Shown one piece after another: positions 17,763 to 25,769 of a stretch of DNA of 64,000 nucleotides. The notes beneath the pieces are model-generated. The model was not told where the DNA came from. It worked only from the letters and a program-made list of their open reading frames with translations, and did no database searches. Source of the DNA: CAWDBV01 sp963800705 (lineage in GTDB: Bacteria; Actinomycetota; Thermoleophilia; Solirubrobacterales; 70-9); assembly GCA_963800705.1 (NCBI GenBank), contig CAWDBV010000001.1, positions 62,001 through 126,000 of the forward strand. The letters are read 5' to 3'. Numbering within the stretch: position 1 is the first letter of the stretch; every line of letters starts with the position of its first letter. A program made the translations under genes and the position numbers.

Positions 17763-20675
17763 CTACTTGTGCACTTGCTTCTTTTCTGGCGCACCGATCC
17801 CCGCCGCAGCACGCCGAGCTACAGGAACAACCTGGTTAGGAACTACAGCTAGCCGCAGCCGGTGTTGTTGCCGCAGCTCGAGCACGTGTAGCACGAGCCC
17901 GTGCGCTGCATCATGCCGCCGCACTGGTCGCAGGCGGGGCCGAGGTCGAGGCCCTCCATCTTCGCCGGGACGACCGGCGGGGTGTCGGTGAGCGCCTCGG
18001 TGGCCGGCTGCGTCTCGCCCTCGGGCTTCGCGGCGCCGTTGCCGTTGCCCTCGGTCGAGTGGCCGTTGCCGCCGTTGTCCGCCATTGCCGCCATTGGTCT
18101 CCTCGAGCGGCAGCGCCTGCTGGGCCTCGCGCTTGGCGCGGATCTCGTCGGTGAGGATGCCGAGGTCCTCGAGCACCTGGGTGTCTTCGATGAAGCGGCT
18201 GCCGAGCCAGCGCATGAGGTAGTCGGGCAGCGACTTCGCGAACGGGATCTCGGGGTTGCGGGTGATCCCCTCGGGCTCGAAGCGCATGTAGCTGAACTTG
18301 CGCACGAAGACTTCTAGCGGGACTCCGTACTGCAAGCCCAGCGAGATCGCGGTTGCGAACGCGTTCATGAGGCCGCGCATCGTCGAGCCCTCCTTGCCGA
18401 TGTCGGTGAGGAAGATCTCGCCGAGCTGGCCGTCCTCGTACTTGCCGGCGGTGATGTAGCCCTCGTGGCCGGCGATGTTGAACTTGTGGGTGATCGACTC
18501 GCGCTCGACGCGGCATCTTGCGGCGCACCGGCTGCGCGGGTGAGGCGGCCTCGTCGGGCGCCGCGGATCCTTTTCGTCCTGGGCGTCGGTGCGCAGCGCC
18601 TGCGCGGTCTTCGAGCCGTCGCGGTAGATCGCGAGCGCCTTCAGCCCGCCCTTCCAGCCACGCGTGTAGGCGTCGGCGATGTCCTCGACCGTCGCGGTCT
18701 CGGGCAGGTTGACCGTCTTCGAGATCGCGCCGGAGATGAACGGCTGGGTCGCGGCCATCATGTCGATGTGGCCGGTGTGCGAGATCGCGCGCTCGCCGAC
18801 CGCGACGTCGAATACCGCGAGGTGCTCGTCCTTGAGCCCCGGCGCGCCGATGATCGTCGACTCGGCCGCGATGTGAGCCTCGATCTGCTCGACCTCCTGG
18901 TCGGAGTAGTCGAGCGTGCGGAGAGCCAGCGGGACCGACTTGTTGACGATCGTCATCTGGCCGCCGCCGACGAGCTCCTTGAACTTGACGAGCGAGAAGT
19001 CGGGCTCGATCCCGGTCGTGTCGCAGTCCATCAGGAAGCTGATCGTCCCGGTGGGGGCGAGGACAGTGGCCTGGGCGTTGCGGTAGCCGTGGCGCTCGCC
19101 GAACTCGACCGCGTCCTCCCAGGTCTCGCGCGCCGCGCTCAGCAGCGGCTCCTCGACGAAGCCGTCGGAGATCTCATAGGCGGCGTCGCGGTGCATCCGC
19201 ATCACCTTGTTGTGCGGCTCGCGGTTCTTGTCGTACTCGTCGTAGGGGCCGATCGCGGCGGCGACCTCGGCCGAGCGGCGGTAGCCGCGCCCGGTCATCA
19301 GCGCCGTGATCGCCGCTGCGGTGGCGCGGCCCTCGTCGGAGTCGTAGGGGACGCCGTCGGCCATCAGCAGCGCGCCGAGATTCGCGTAGCCGAGCCCGAG
19401 CTGGCGGAAGGCCCGCGCGTTGCGGGTGATCTCCTCGGTCGGGTAGCTCGAGAAGCCGACCAGGATCTCCTGGGCGAGGAAGACGATGTCAACGGCGTGG
19501 ACGAAGTCGTCTGTGTTGAAGCTGCCGTCCTCGTTTCGGAACCGCATCAGGTTGAGCGAGGCGAGGTTGCAGGCCGAGTCGTCGACGTGCATGTACTCGC
19601 TGCACGGGTTCGAGGCGTTGATCCGCCCCGACTCCGGGCAGGTGTGCCAGTCGTTGATCACGGTGTCGTACTGGACGCCGGGATCGGCGCAGCGCCAGGC
19701 GGCGTCGGCGATCTCTCCCATCAGCTTGCGCGCCGGCAGCTCCTTGATCGCCTCGCCGGTCGTGCGGGCGGTGAGCTCCCACTGGCCGTCGGTCTCGACA
19801 GCCTCCATGAACTGGTCGCTGACACGGACCGAGTTATTGGCGTTCTGGTACTGGACCGAGGCGAAGGCGTCGGAGTCGAGGCGCATGTCGAAGCCGGCCT
19901 GCTTCAGGGCCTCGGCCTTCTGCTCCTCGTCCGCCTTGCACCAGATGAACCTTTCGATGTCGGGATGGTCGACGTCGAGCACGACCATCTTCGCCGCGCG
20001 GCGGGTTCCGCCGCCCGACTTGATCGCGCCGGCCCAGGAGTCGGCGCCGCGCATGAAGCTGACCGGGCCCGAGGCGATCCCGCCCTTGGCGAGATGCTCC
20101 ATCGAGCCGCGGATCTTCGAGAGGTTGATCCCCGAGCCCGAGCCGCCCTTGAAGATGATCCCTTCCTTCGTGTTCCAGTCGAGGATCGACTCCATGTCGT
20201 CCTCGACCGAGAGGATGAAGCACGCCGAAGCCTGCTCCTCGCCGTCCTTCTTCCAGCCGACGTTGAACCAGACCGGCGAGTTGAAGGCGGCCTTCTGGTT
20301 GACGAGGATCGAGGTCAGCTCGGCCTCGAAGGCGTCGCCGTCGGCATCGGTGGCGAAGTAGCCGGCGGCGCGGCCGCGCTCGGCGATCCGCCCGGCGACC
20401 CGGGAGACCATCTGCTTGACCGAGGTCTCGCGCTCGGGCGTGTCGGGGCGGCCGCGGAAGTATTTCTGGGCGACGATGTTGGTCGCGTTCTGCGACCAGG
20501 TCTTCGGGAACTCGACCCCGCGCTGCTCGAAGGCCGGATCGGCGGGATCACCGATCACGGCGTCGCGGGTCTCCCACTCGAGCTCGTCGAAGGGGTGGAT
20601 GCCCTCGGTCGAGAAGCGGCGTTCGATGGCGAGGCCCCTGGTGTCGGCCCTCGGTGCCCTCGTCGTCTTTGCCAT
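17763..20675 (-). CDS. nrdJ: adenosylcobalamin-dependent ribonucleoside-diphosphate reductase (class II), with frameshifts
   Basis: Converts ribonucleotides to deoxyribonucleotides using vitamin B12 radical chemistry. Seen: ACFILSVEDDMESI, the glycine-rich KGGSGSGINLSKIRG, the active-site segment NPCSEYMHVDDSACNL, and APTGTISF followed by DTTGIEPDFSL, all NrdJ signatures. The start ATG at 20675 follows AGGAG. Three indels are evident. Near 18560 and 18508 a compensating pair scrambles about 17 residues (another frame gives the expected APDEAASPAQPVRRKMPR). Near 18080 the frame leaves the family, and the expected zinc-binding end (CDQCGGMM...CYTCSSCGNNTGCG) lies in the adjacent frame, ending at 17849. 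The gene should be essential, so sequence error is likely. Operon with nrdR, 14 bp apart. Confidence 0.9.
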   Translation of the reverse strand: MAKTTRAPRADTRGLAIERRFSTEGIHPFDELEWETRDAVIGDPADPAFEQRGVEFPKTWSQNATNIVAQKYFRGRPDTPERETSVKQMVSRVAGRIAERGRAAGYFATDADGDAFEAELTSILVNQKAAFNSPVWFNVGWKKDGEEQASACFILSVEDDMESILDWNTKEGIIFKGGSGSGINLSKIRGSMEHLAKGGIASGPVSFMRGADSWAGAIKSGGGTRRAAKMVVLDVDHPDIERFIWCKADEEQKAEALKQAGFDMRLDSDAFASVQYQNANNSVRVSDQFMEAVETDGQWELTARTTGEAIKELPARKLMGEIADAAWRCADPGVQYDTVINDWHTCPESGRINASNPCSEYMHVDDSACNLASLNLMRFRNEDGSFNTDDFVHAVDIVFLAQEILVGFSSYPTEEITRNARAFRQLGLGYANLGALLMADGVPYDSDEGRATAAAITALMTGRGYRRSAEVAAAIGPYDEYDKNREPHNKVMRMHRDAAYEISDGFVEEPLLSAARETWEDAVEFGERHGYRNAQATVLAPTGTISFLMDCDTTGIEPDFSLVKFKELVGGGQMTIVNKSVPLALRTLDYSDQEVEQIEAHIAAESTIIGAPGLKDEHLAVFDVAVGERAISHTGHIDMMAATQPFISGAISKTVNLPETATVEDIADAYTRGWKGGLKALAIYRDGSKTAQALRTDAQDEKDPRRPTRPPHPRSRCAARCRVERESITHKFNIAGHEGYITAGKYEDGQLGEIFLTDIGKEGSTMRGLMNAFATAISLGLQYGVPLEVFVRKFSYMRFEPEGITRNPEIPFAKSLPDYLMRWLGSRFIEDTQVLEDLGILTDEIRAKREAQQALPLEETNGGNGGQRRQRPLDRGQRQRRREARGRDAAGHRGAHRHPAGRPGEDGGPRPRPRLRPVRRHDAAHGLVLHVLELRQQHRLRLAVVPNQVVPVARRAAAGIGAPEKKQVHK

Positions 20676-20689
20676 CTTTCCGTCTCCTC

Positions 20690-21226
20690 TCATCGGCTCT
20701 TTGCAGTTCTTGTACTGGGCCGTTGAGCTTCCTCTTTGGTTCGGATGGAACCGCTCCGCTTCGAAGTCCGTTGTTTGCGGGGTTTTTTGGTGAAACTGGC
20801 GGAGGCGAGGACCTCGCGGATCGAGTCGGGGTCATCGAGCGCGACACCGGCGAACTGGAGGTAGGCGCCGGTGTCGATCTCGCCGAGCCCCTCGAGGCAG
20901 AGGTGGCGGACCTGCTCGGAGGAGAGCTCGCCGCCGGCCTCTTCGATCTCGCGCCCGATCGAGGCCACGATCTTCTCGACGTCGGCGGTGCTGACGTCGC
21001 GCTTGTGCGTGGCGCGGGCGAGCGCGGTGCGCAGCTTCGCCGGGTCAAAGCGCTGGCGCGAGCCGTCGCGCTTCGCTACCCAGCTCGGCTCGGCCTCGCG
21101 GCGCTCGTAGGTGGTGAAGCGCTCGCCGCACTGCTCGCAGTGGCGGCGGCGGCGGACCGCGGCGCCGTGCTCGGCGCGGCGGCTCTCAAGCACCCGGGTC
21201 GGGGAGTTGCAGGATGGACACTCCAT
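20690..21226 (-). CDS. nrdR: transcriptional repressor NrdR
   Basis: A 178-residue NrdR: an N-terminal zinc ribbon (Cys3-x2-Cys6 and Cys30-x2-Cys33, CPSCNSPTRV...HCEQCGERFTTYE) followed by an ATP-cone (VAKRDGSRQRFDPAKLRTALARA...). It senses dATP/ATP and represses ribonucleotide reductase genes. A C-terminal basic extension of about 30 residues goes beyond the usual 150. It is first in an operon with nrdJ. Two inverted-repeat boxes 10-57 bp upstream of its ATG (21236-21283) look like NrdR operators, so the operon is probably autoregulated. Confidence 0.95.
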   Translation of the reverse strand: MECPSCNSPTRVLESRRAEHGAAVRRRRHCEQCGERFTTYERREAEPSWVAKRDGSRQRFDPAKLRTALARATHKRDVSTADVEKIVASIGREIEEAGGELSSEQVRHLCLEGLGEIDTGAYLQFAGVALDDPDSIREVLASASFTKKPRKQRTSKRSGSIRTKEEAQRPSTRTAKSR

Positions 21227-21235
21227 GCCTGCAGT

Positions 21236-21283
21236 GTACTGGTGCTAGTAGCTGGCGAAAATATCGCACGCTACATATAGCGG
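21236..21283 (-). promoter_or_regulatory. probable tandem NrdR boxes
   Basis: Box 1 has arms CGCTA (21269-21273) and TAGCG (21278-21282) around CATA, close to the NrdR consensus acaCwAtATaTwgtgt. Box 2 has TACT (21237-21240) and AGTA (21247-21250). Their centres are 32 bp apart, three helical turns, the spacing known for NrdR box pairs. They lie just upstream of nrdR-nrdJ. Box 1 is a good match; box 2 is weak. Confidence 0.6.
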
Positions 21284-21308
21284 TACCAGACCCGCCGCCG
21301 CGACGATG

Positions 21309-21944
21309 CTAGTCCAGTTTTTCGATCGTGACGGAAGCGTTCGTGTTGGGCTGCGTCCCTCCGGCGGGAGTCTGCAGCGTGACCGCCGCGGCCGACGAGT
21401 GGTTCCTGATCGAGAGCACATCTCCAGCCGCGAACGGGAAGATCACCTGGCCGTTGTTCTGCTGGGTGCCGGCGCCGGAGCCGTAGGTCGAGCCTGGGAC
21501 CAGGGTCCCGTTCAGGTAGACCGCGAACTGGTTCGGCTCGACACCAGAGACCGAGAAGCTGACCTGGTAGATACCCGCGTTGGTGATGGTGATGGCGCTG
21601 GCGCCAGGGGCATGGGTGATCCCGGTGAGGATGCCGTTCGAATCGAAGGAGATGTCGCCTTCGATCGGGATTGAGGCTGCGCTGGTGTTGTAGATGTAGG
21701 CGTACTCGGCCGGTTCGGTCGTGCCCGGAGTACCCGGGATGCCCTGGGGCCCCTGCTGTCCCTGGGGCCCCTGCTGTCCCTGGGGCCCGGCCGGACCCGC
21801 AGGTCCCGCTGGACCGCGCTTGCCCTTCTTCGCCGTGCTCGTGGCGGAGGGGCCGTTGTCGCCGATCGGGCCGGCGATCGCCGTTGAGATCAGCGCAATC
21901 GCTGCGACGAGCCCGAGGCCGGTCAATACGTACCTTCGCTTCAT
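21309..21944 (-). CDS. exported collagen-like protein with a C1q/TNF-like (BclA-type) C-terminal domain
   Basis: A 211-residue protein with a signal/anchor (7-24), a collagen stretch of about 12 Gly-X-Y triplets (GPAGPQGQQGPQGQQGPQG, about 44-76), and a C-terminal domain (AYIYNTSAASIPIEGDISF...GIYQVSFSVSGVEPNQFAVYLNG...GDVLSIRNHSS). That domain resembles the trimeric C1q/TNF-like jelly roll of the Bacillus exosporium protein BclA. The resemblance is from sequence pattern alone. It probably forms trimeric surface filaments. It is divergent from the lipoprotein gene at 21994, 49 bp away. Confidence 0.75.
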   Translation of the reverse strand: MKRRYVLTGLGLVAAIALISTAIAGPIGDNGPSATSTAKKGKRGPAGPAGPAGPQGQQGPQGQQGPQGIPGTPGTTEPAEYAYIYNTSAASIPIEGDISFDSNGILTGITHAPGASAITITNAGIYQVSFSVSGVEPNQFAVYLNGTLVPGSTYGSGAGTQQNNGQVIFPFAAGDVLSIRNHSSAAAVTLQTPAGGTQPNTNASVTIEKLD

Positions 21945-21993
21945 CGACTCGAAGAGTGTATCTCTGGGAAAGGGGTAGACATAGGCTCACACC

Positions 21994-22737
21994 GTGCTTA
22001 GCGGACTCGACAGAGCAGCGGCCTCTGTTGCACTCGCGGGAGCGCTCGCGCTGCCGGCCTGTGGCGGCGACGACGACCCGGCCGAGGAGAACCCGGCCGA
22101 GCAGGCGCCGCTCGAGACCAAGGCGGAGTGCCCGAAGACCCCGGCCACCGAGGCGAAGACCGGGGTTGTATTCACGATCACGGCCGAGGGCGGCGGACCG
22201 GCGAGCGACGCCGACGTCGAAGAGACGATCGAGATCATCTGCGAGCGCGCCCAGGAGACCGCGACTGAGCTGACCGGAATCGGTCGCGAGGGCGCCGACG
22301 CCCTTCGGATCAGCGTCGCCGGCCAGGACGGCGCCGCGCGGGCGGAGAAGCTGGCCCAGTCCGGCATCCTCGAGTTCTACGAAGGGGATCCCGGCCAGGG
22401 AGCGCCGGCGCTCACCAACGAGGACATCGAGAACCCGAGCCAGGGACCGGATCCGGCGACCGGCATGCCCTCGGTCTCATTCGACTTCACGGCGGAGGGC
22501 GCGAAGAAGTTCGAGGCGCTGACCACGGCGGTCGCCGAGAGCGGCGGCAGCTTCACGATCGTCTTCGACGGCGAGGTGGTCTCGATGCCGAGCGTCAGCG
22601 AGCCGATCAGCGCGGAGAACGGGGCCACGATCACCGGCGATCTGAGCCTCGAGGAGGCGCGCGACATGGCGAGCATTCTCGAGCTCGGACCGCTGCCGGT
22701 CGAGCTCACCTCCGCCGGCAACCAGCCCGGCGCCTAG
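21994..22737 (+). CDS. lipoprotein with SecD/SecDF P1-head-like domain
   Basis: A 247-residue protein starting at GTG. A lipobox LALPAC near residue 20 predicts a lipid-anchored extracytoplasmic protein. The region about 50-245 (ISVAGQDGAARAEKLAQSGILEFYE..., VSFDFTAEGAKKFEALTTAVAESGG, TIVFDGEVVSMPSVSEPIS, TGDLSLEEARDMASILELGPLPVEL) follows the periplasmic P1 head and base of SecD. There are no membrane helices of the SecD translocon. It could assist folding of exported proteins, as the SecD head does; that is inference. Its 3' end overlaps the convergent SDR gene by 4 bp. Confidence 0.75.
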   Translation: MLSGLDRAAASVALAGALALPACGGDDDPAEENPAEQAPLETKAECPKTPATEAKTGVVFTITAEGGGPASDADVEETIEIICERAQETATELTGIGREGADALRISVAGQDGAARAEKLAQSGILEFYEGDPGQGAPALTNEDIENPSQGPDPATGMPSVSFDFTAEGAKKFEALTTAVAESGGSFTIVFDGEVVSMPSVSEPISAENGATITGDLSLEEARDMASILELGPLPVELTSAGNQPGA

Positions 22738-23510
22738 CGCTTCCAGCCGGTCCCGCCGACCAGCGCCCGCATCAGCGCCGGGGGCGTGGTCCGGACCATG
22801 AGCCGCGCCCGCCATGGGACGATCAGCTCTCGCTTCTCGCGCTCGACGGCGCGCACGGCGTGCTCGGCGACCTGCTCCTCGGTGAGCGGCTTGCCGAACA
22901 GCCTCGCGACGCGCGGGATCCGCTCCCGCGATCCCGGGTTGTTGTCGAAGTAGGGCGAGTCGACCTCGGCGGGGGCCATCAGCGTCACCCCGACCCCGGT
23001 GCCGCGCAGGTCGGCGCGCAGGTGCGAGCTGAAGGCGCGCATCGCCCAGCGCGCGGTCCCGTAGCCGGCCGCGCCCGGGATGTAGGAGTAGGCGGCGAGC
23101 GAGGTCATGTTGAGGATCCGCCCCGAGCCGCGCTCGATCATCGCCGGCAGCAGCGCGCGGGTGAGCTCGAAGGCGGCGAGGTAGGGGAGCGCCATCTGGT
23201 CGGTCGCCTCACCGGGGTCGTTCTCGTCGACCGCGCGCCAGCGCCCGGCGCCGGCGTTGTTGACGAGCAGGTCCGGGGCGCCGGGGCCGGCGAGCAGCTC
23301 GGCGGCGAGCCGGTCGACATCGGCGGTGTCGGAGAGGTCCGCCGGCATCGCGTCTGCCCTCCCGAGCTCGGAGGCAAGCTCCTCGAGTGCCTCGCGCCCG
23401 CGGGCGACGAGGATCAGATCGGTGCCGCGGCCGGCGAGCGTCCGCGCGATCTCGGCGCCGATCCCGCTCGAGGCGCCGGTGACGACGGCGAGCTTTCCCT
23501 CCAGCTCCAC
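22734..23510 (-). CDS. short-chain dehydrogenase/reductase (SDR)
   Basis: A 258-residue classical SDR. The nucleotide-binding motif is TGASSGIGAEIA (11-22), NNAG is at about 87, and a catalytic Ser lies in NMTSLAAYS. The active-site tetrad motif reads YGTAR, so Arg replaces the usual catalytic Lys of YxxxK. That may lower or change activity. It is the last gene of a minus-strand group with two GT2 glycosyltransferases (10 bp from the previous gene). The substrate is unknown. Confidence 0.87.
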   Translation of the reverse strand: MELEGKLAVVTGASSGIGAEIARTLAGRGTDLILVARGREALEELASELGRADAMPADLSDTADVDRLAAELLAGPGAPDLLVNNAGAGRWRAVDENDPGEATDQMALPYLAAFELTRALLPAMIERGSGRILNMTSLAAYSYIPGAAGYGTARWAMRAFSSHLRADLRGTGVGVTLMAPAEVDSPYFDNNPGSRERIPRVARLFGKPLTEEQVAEHAVRAVEREKRELIVPWRARLMVRTTPPALMRALVGGTGWKR

Positions 23511-23520
23511 GGAGCTGACC

Positions 23521-24543
23521 CTAGCGCTCGCGGCCCAGGGTCAGGAACTGATCCCAGGCGTATCCCCAGCGCAGCCGCCGCAGCACCTGCCGGTCCGAGC
23601 GCCGGCGGTTGGCCTCGACGAGCGCCCGCCGCCGCTCGATCGCGTCGCCCTGCTCGCGCACCCAGCCGTAGGTGCGGCGCTTGGCACTGAGGAACTCGCG
23701 CCCCTTGAGCAGGCAGTACCCCCACATCATCGCCCCGGTGAAGGCGAACAGCGGAGCGAGCGCCAGCCGCGTGCCCCGCTTCATGTCGGCGCGGATCATG
23801 TAGCCGCGGTTGCGCTCGAGCAGGAAGAGCTTGTCGGCGTTCATCGTCAGCTCGTACTTGTGGCGCACGGTCGAGGCCGGGACGCAGTGGACGTCGGCGC
23901 CGATCAGCTGCAGAAGCGAGGAGAGCTGCACGTCTTCGGAGTAGAGGAAGCCGGTCTCGTCCCAGCCCCCGAGCCGGTCGAGGATCTCGCGCCGGACGAC
24001 GAAGGCGCCGCCGTGCAGCCCCGAAGTCCGGAACGGCTCGGTGCCGGCCCGCTCGCGGGGCTTGCCGAGCCACTTGTTGAAGCCGAGCCCGGTCACGTTC
24101 AGGTCCTGGCCGGCGGCGTTGATCGTCTCGGGGTCGTCGTAGAGCAGGATCAGCGGCGAGACCGCTCCGGTCTCGGGGTTCTGATCGAGGAACGAGACCA
24201 GCGGTGCGAGCCAGCCGGGGCTGACGACCGCGTCCATGTTGAGAACGGCGACGAAGCGCCCTCGGGCCTCCTCGAGCGCGAAGTTGACCGCGCCGGCATA
24301 GCCGCGGTTCTCGGGGCTGCGCAGAACGCGGATCGCCCCCTCCGAGGAGACGGCGGCACGGTCCGCGAGCCCGGCGCTGTCGTCGGTCGAGGCGTTGTCG
24401 ACGACCAGGACCTCGGCGGCGGGGCCGCCCGCGTCCTCGAGATCCTTGGCCAGCGCCTGGAGGCACTCCGCGATGTCCTCGGCGCCGTTGTAGTTGACGA
24501 CGACTACCGAGACATCGAGCTCAACCGGCGGGCTCGTGCTCAT
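23521..24543 (-). CDS. GT2 family glycosyltransferase (rhamnosyltransferase-like)
   Basis: A 340-residue GT-A fold transferase. VSVVVVNYNGAEDIAECLQAL and VLVVDNASTDDSAG (about 10-60) form the nucleotide-sugar site. GRFVAVLNMDAVVSPGWL holds the metal-binding position (NMD in place of the common NPD). GGAFVVRREILDRLGGWDE and FLYSEDVQLSS are the acceptor and catalytic region. The pattern resembles WbbL-like rhamnosyltransferases of cell-wall or capsule synthesis. It overlaps the preceding GT2 gene by 23 bp, so they are coupled. The sugar and acceptor are unknown. Confidence 0.87.
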   Translation of the reverse strand: MSTSPPVELDVSVVVVNYNGAEDIAECLQALAKDLEDAGGPAAEVLVVDNASTDDSAGLADRAAVSSEGAIRVLRSPENRGYAGAVNFALEEARGRFVAVLNMDAVVSPGWLAPLVSFLDQNPETGAVSPLILLYDDPETINAAGQDLNVTGLGFNKWLGKPRERAGTEPFRTSGLHGGAFVVRREILDRLGGWDETGFLYSEDVQLSSLLQLIGADVHCVPASTVRHKYELTMNADKLFLLERNRGYMIRADMKRGTRLALAPLFAFTGAMMWGYCLLKGREFLSAKRRTYGWVREQGDAIERRRALVEANRRRSDRQVLRRLRWGYAWDQFLTLGRER

Positions 24544-25732
24544 CGCGGAGCTCGTGCTCGTCGGGGTTGCGGAGCTGGCCGCCGAAGATCGAGATGAAGA
24601 GCGCCGCCGACATGATCTGCAGGCCGAGGACGAGGAAAGTGGTCGAGAGGACGAGCGAGCGGGTGTCGCTGAACACGCCGTCGCCCGCCCAGGAGATAGT
24701 CAGCTGGAGCAGCTTCGCAAGCGATGCGAGCAGGATCACCCCGCCGAGGCAGATCGTCGCGACGCGGAACTTCTGCGAGGCGATCCGAACCAGCCACGGC
24801 GAGGGCGGGCGGCCGGCGCCGAGTGCGTAGAGAGACGCGGCGATCCCGAAGACGACGAGCTGGAAGGCGGCGAGCACGCCCAGCGCGGCGACGATGAAGC
24901 TGTGGATCGAGAGCCCGAGGTAGTCGGTGACCACCGCCGGTCCCTGGCTGAGCCAGATCGCGCCCGCGATCGAGACCGTCATCAGGAAGAGCCCCGGGAG
25001 GATGAAGGTCAGAAACGGGTTGTAGATCAGCAGCAGCACGATCACCCGGCCGAGGATCGCGAGGCCGTCGCGCCACGGGCTCAGCTTCTTCTCGCCGAGC
25101 CGCTCGTGGTAGTCGATCGGGATCGTCGCCACCCGCAGGCCGCGGGCCTGGGCCTTGATCCCGATCTCGGCCTCGATGTCGAATCCCGAGGCCTGCAGGT
25201 CGAGCCGGTCGATCGCCTCGCGGCGCAGCCCATAGAGACCGCTGAGGTGGTCGCCGCCCTCGAGCCCGTGGCTCAGCTTCAGCAGCCGGTTGAAGATCCG
25301 GTTGCCGACGCGGTTGACGAGCGGCATGTTGTCCTCGTGGCGCTCGCGGTGGCCGCGGACGAGGTCGTGGTCTGAGAGCTCGCCGACCAGCTCCTCGATC
25401 GACTCCGTCGGATAGGTGGCGTCGGCGTCCATGATCACGATGTTCTCGCCCTGGGACTGGGAGAGGCCGGTGCGGATCGCGGTCCCCTTGCCCTGGTTGG
25501 CCTTGTGCCTGAAAAGCCGGCAGTCGTGCTCGGCGGCGACCTTGGCGGTGTCGTCGGTCGATCCGTCGTCGATCACGATCACCTCGTAGGAATCGTCGAG
25601 GTGGCTCTCGAGGTCGGCGAGCACCTGCGGCAGCGCCGCCGCCTCGTTGTAGGCAGGCAGGAGCACCGTTGTGCGGACGCCGTTCGCCTCCGGGCCGGCG
25701 GCCTCCGGCTTGGTTGAAGCAGTCGTGGGCAC
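24521..25732 (-). CDS. GT2 family polyprenyl-phosphate glycosyltransferase with membrane domain
   Basis: About 403 residues from a GTG at 25732. The N-terminal catalytic domain is DPM1-like: RTTVLLPAYNEAAALPQVLADL, VIVIDDGSTDDTA, NQGKGTAIRTGL and VIMDADATYPTESI. The C-terminal half has about five hydrophobic spans (around residues 225-265, 275-310, 325-345 and 360-385). Such enzymes charge a polyprenyl phosphate with a sugar for transfer across the membrane. The frame is open to 25924, but that would overlap the divergent hemolysin III gene. A -10-like TATCCT lies about 12 nt upstream of the GTG, suggesting a very short leader. Confidence 0.85.
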   Translation of the reverse strand: MPTTASTKPEAAGPEANGVRTTVLLPAYNEAAALPQVLADLESHLDDSYEVIVIDDGSTDDTAKVAAEHDCRLFRHKANQGKGTAIRTGLSQSQGENIVIMDADATYPTESIEELVGELSDHDLVRGHRERHEDNMPLVNRVGNRIFNRLLKLSHGLEGGDHLSGLYGLRREAIDRLDLQASGFDIEAEIGIKAQARGLRVATIPIDYHERLGEKKLSPWRDGLAILGRVIVLLLIYNPFLTFILPGLFLMTVSIAGAIWLSQGPAVVTDYLGLSIHSFIVAALGVLAAFQLVVFGIAASLYALGAGRPPSPWLVRIASQKFRVATICLGGVILLASLAKLLQLTISWAGDGVFSDTRSLVLSTTFLVLGLQIMSAALFISIFGGQLRNPDEHELRDEHEPAG

Positions 25733-25769
25733 GACCGTATGAGGATAGGGAGGGTTACCCTTTCGAGGC

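Noticed and set aside
18465..20726. 753-codon plus-strand open frame
   Set aside because: Antisense of nrdJ; no recognisable domain and biased composition.
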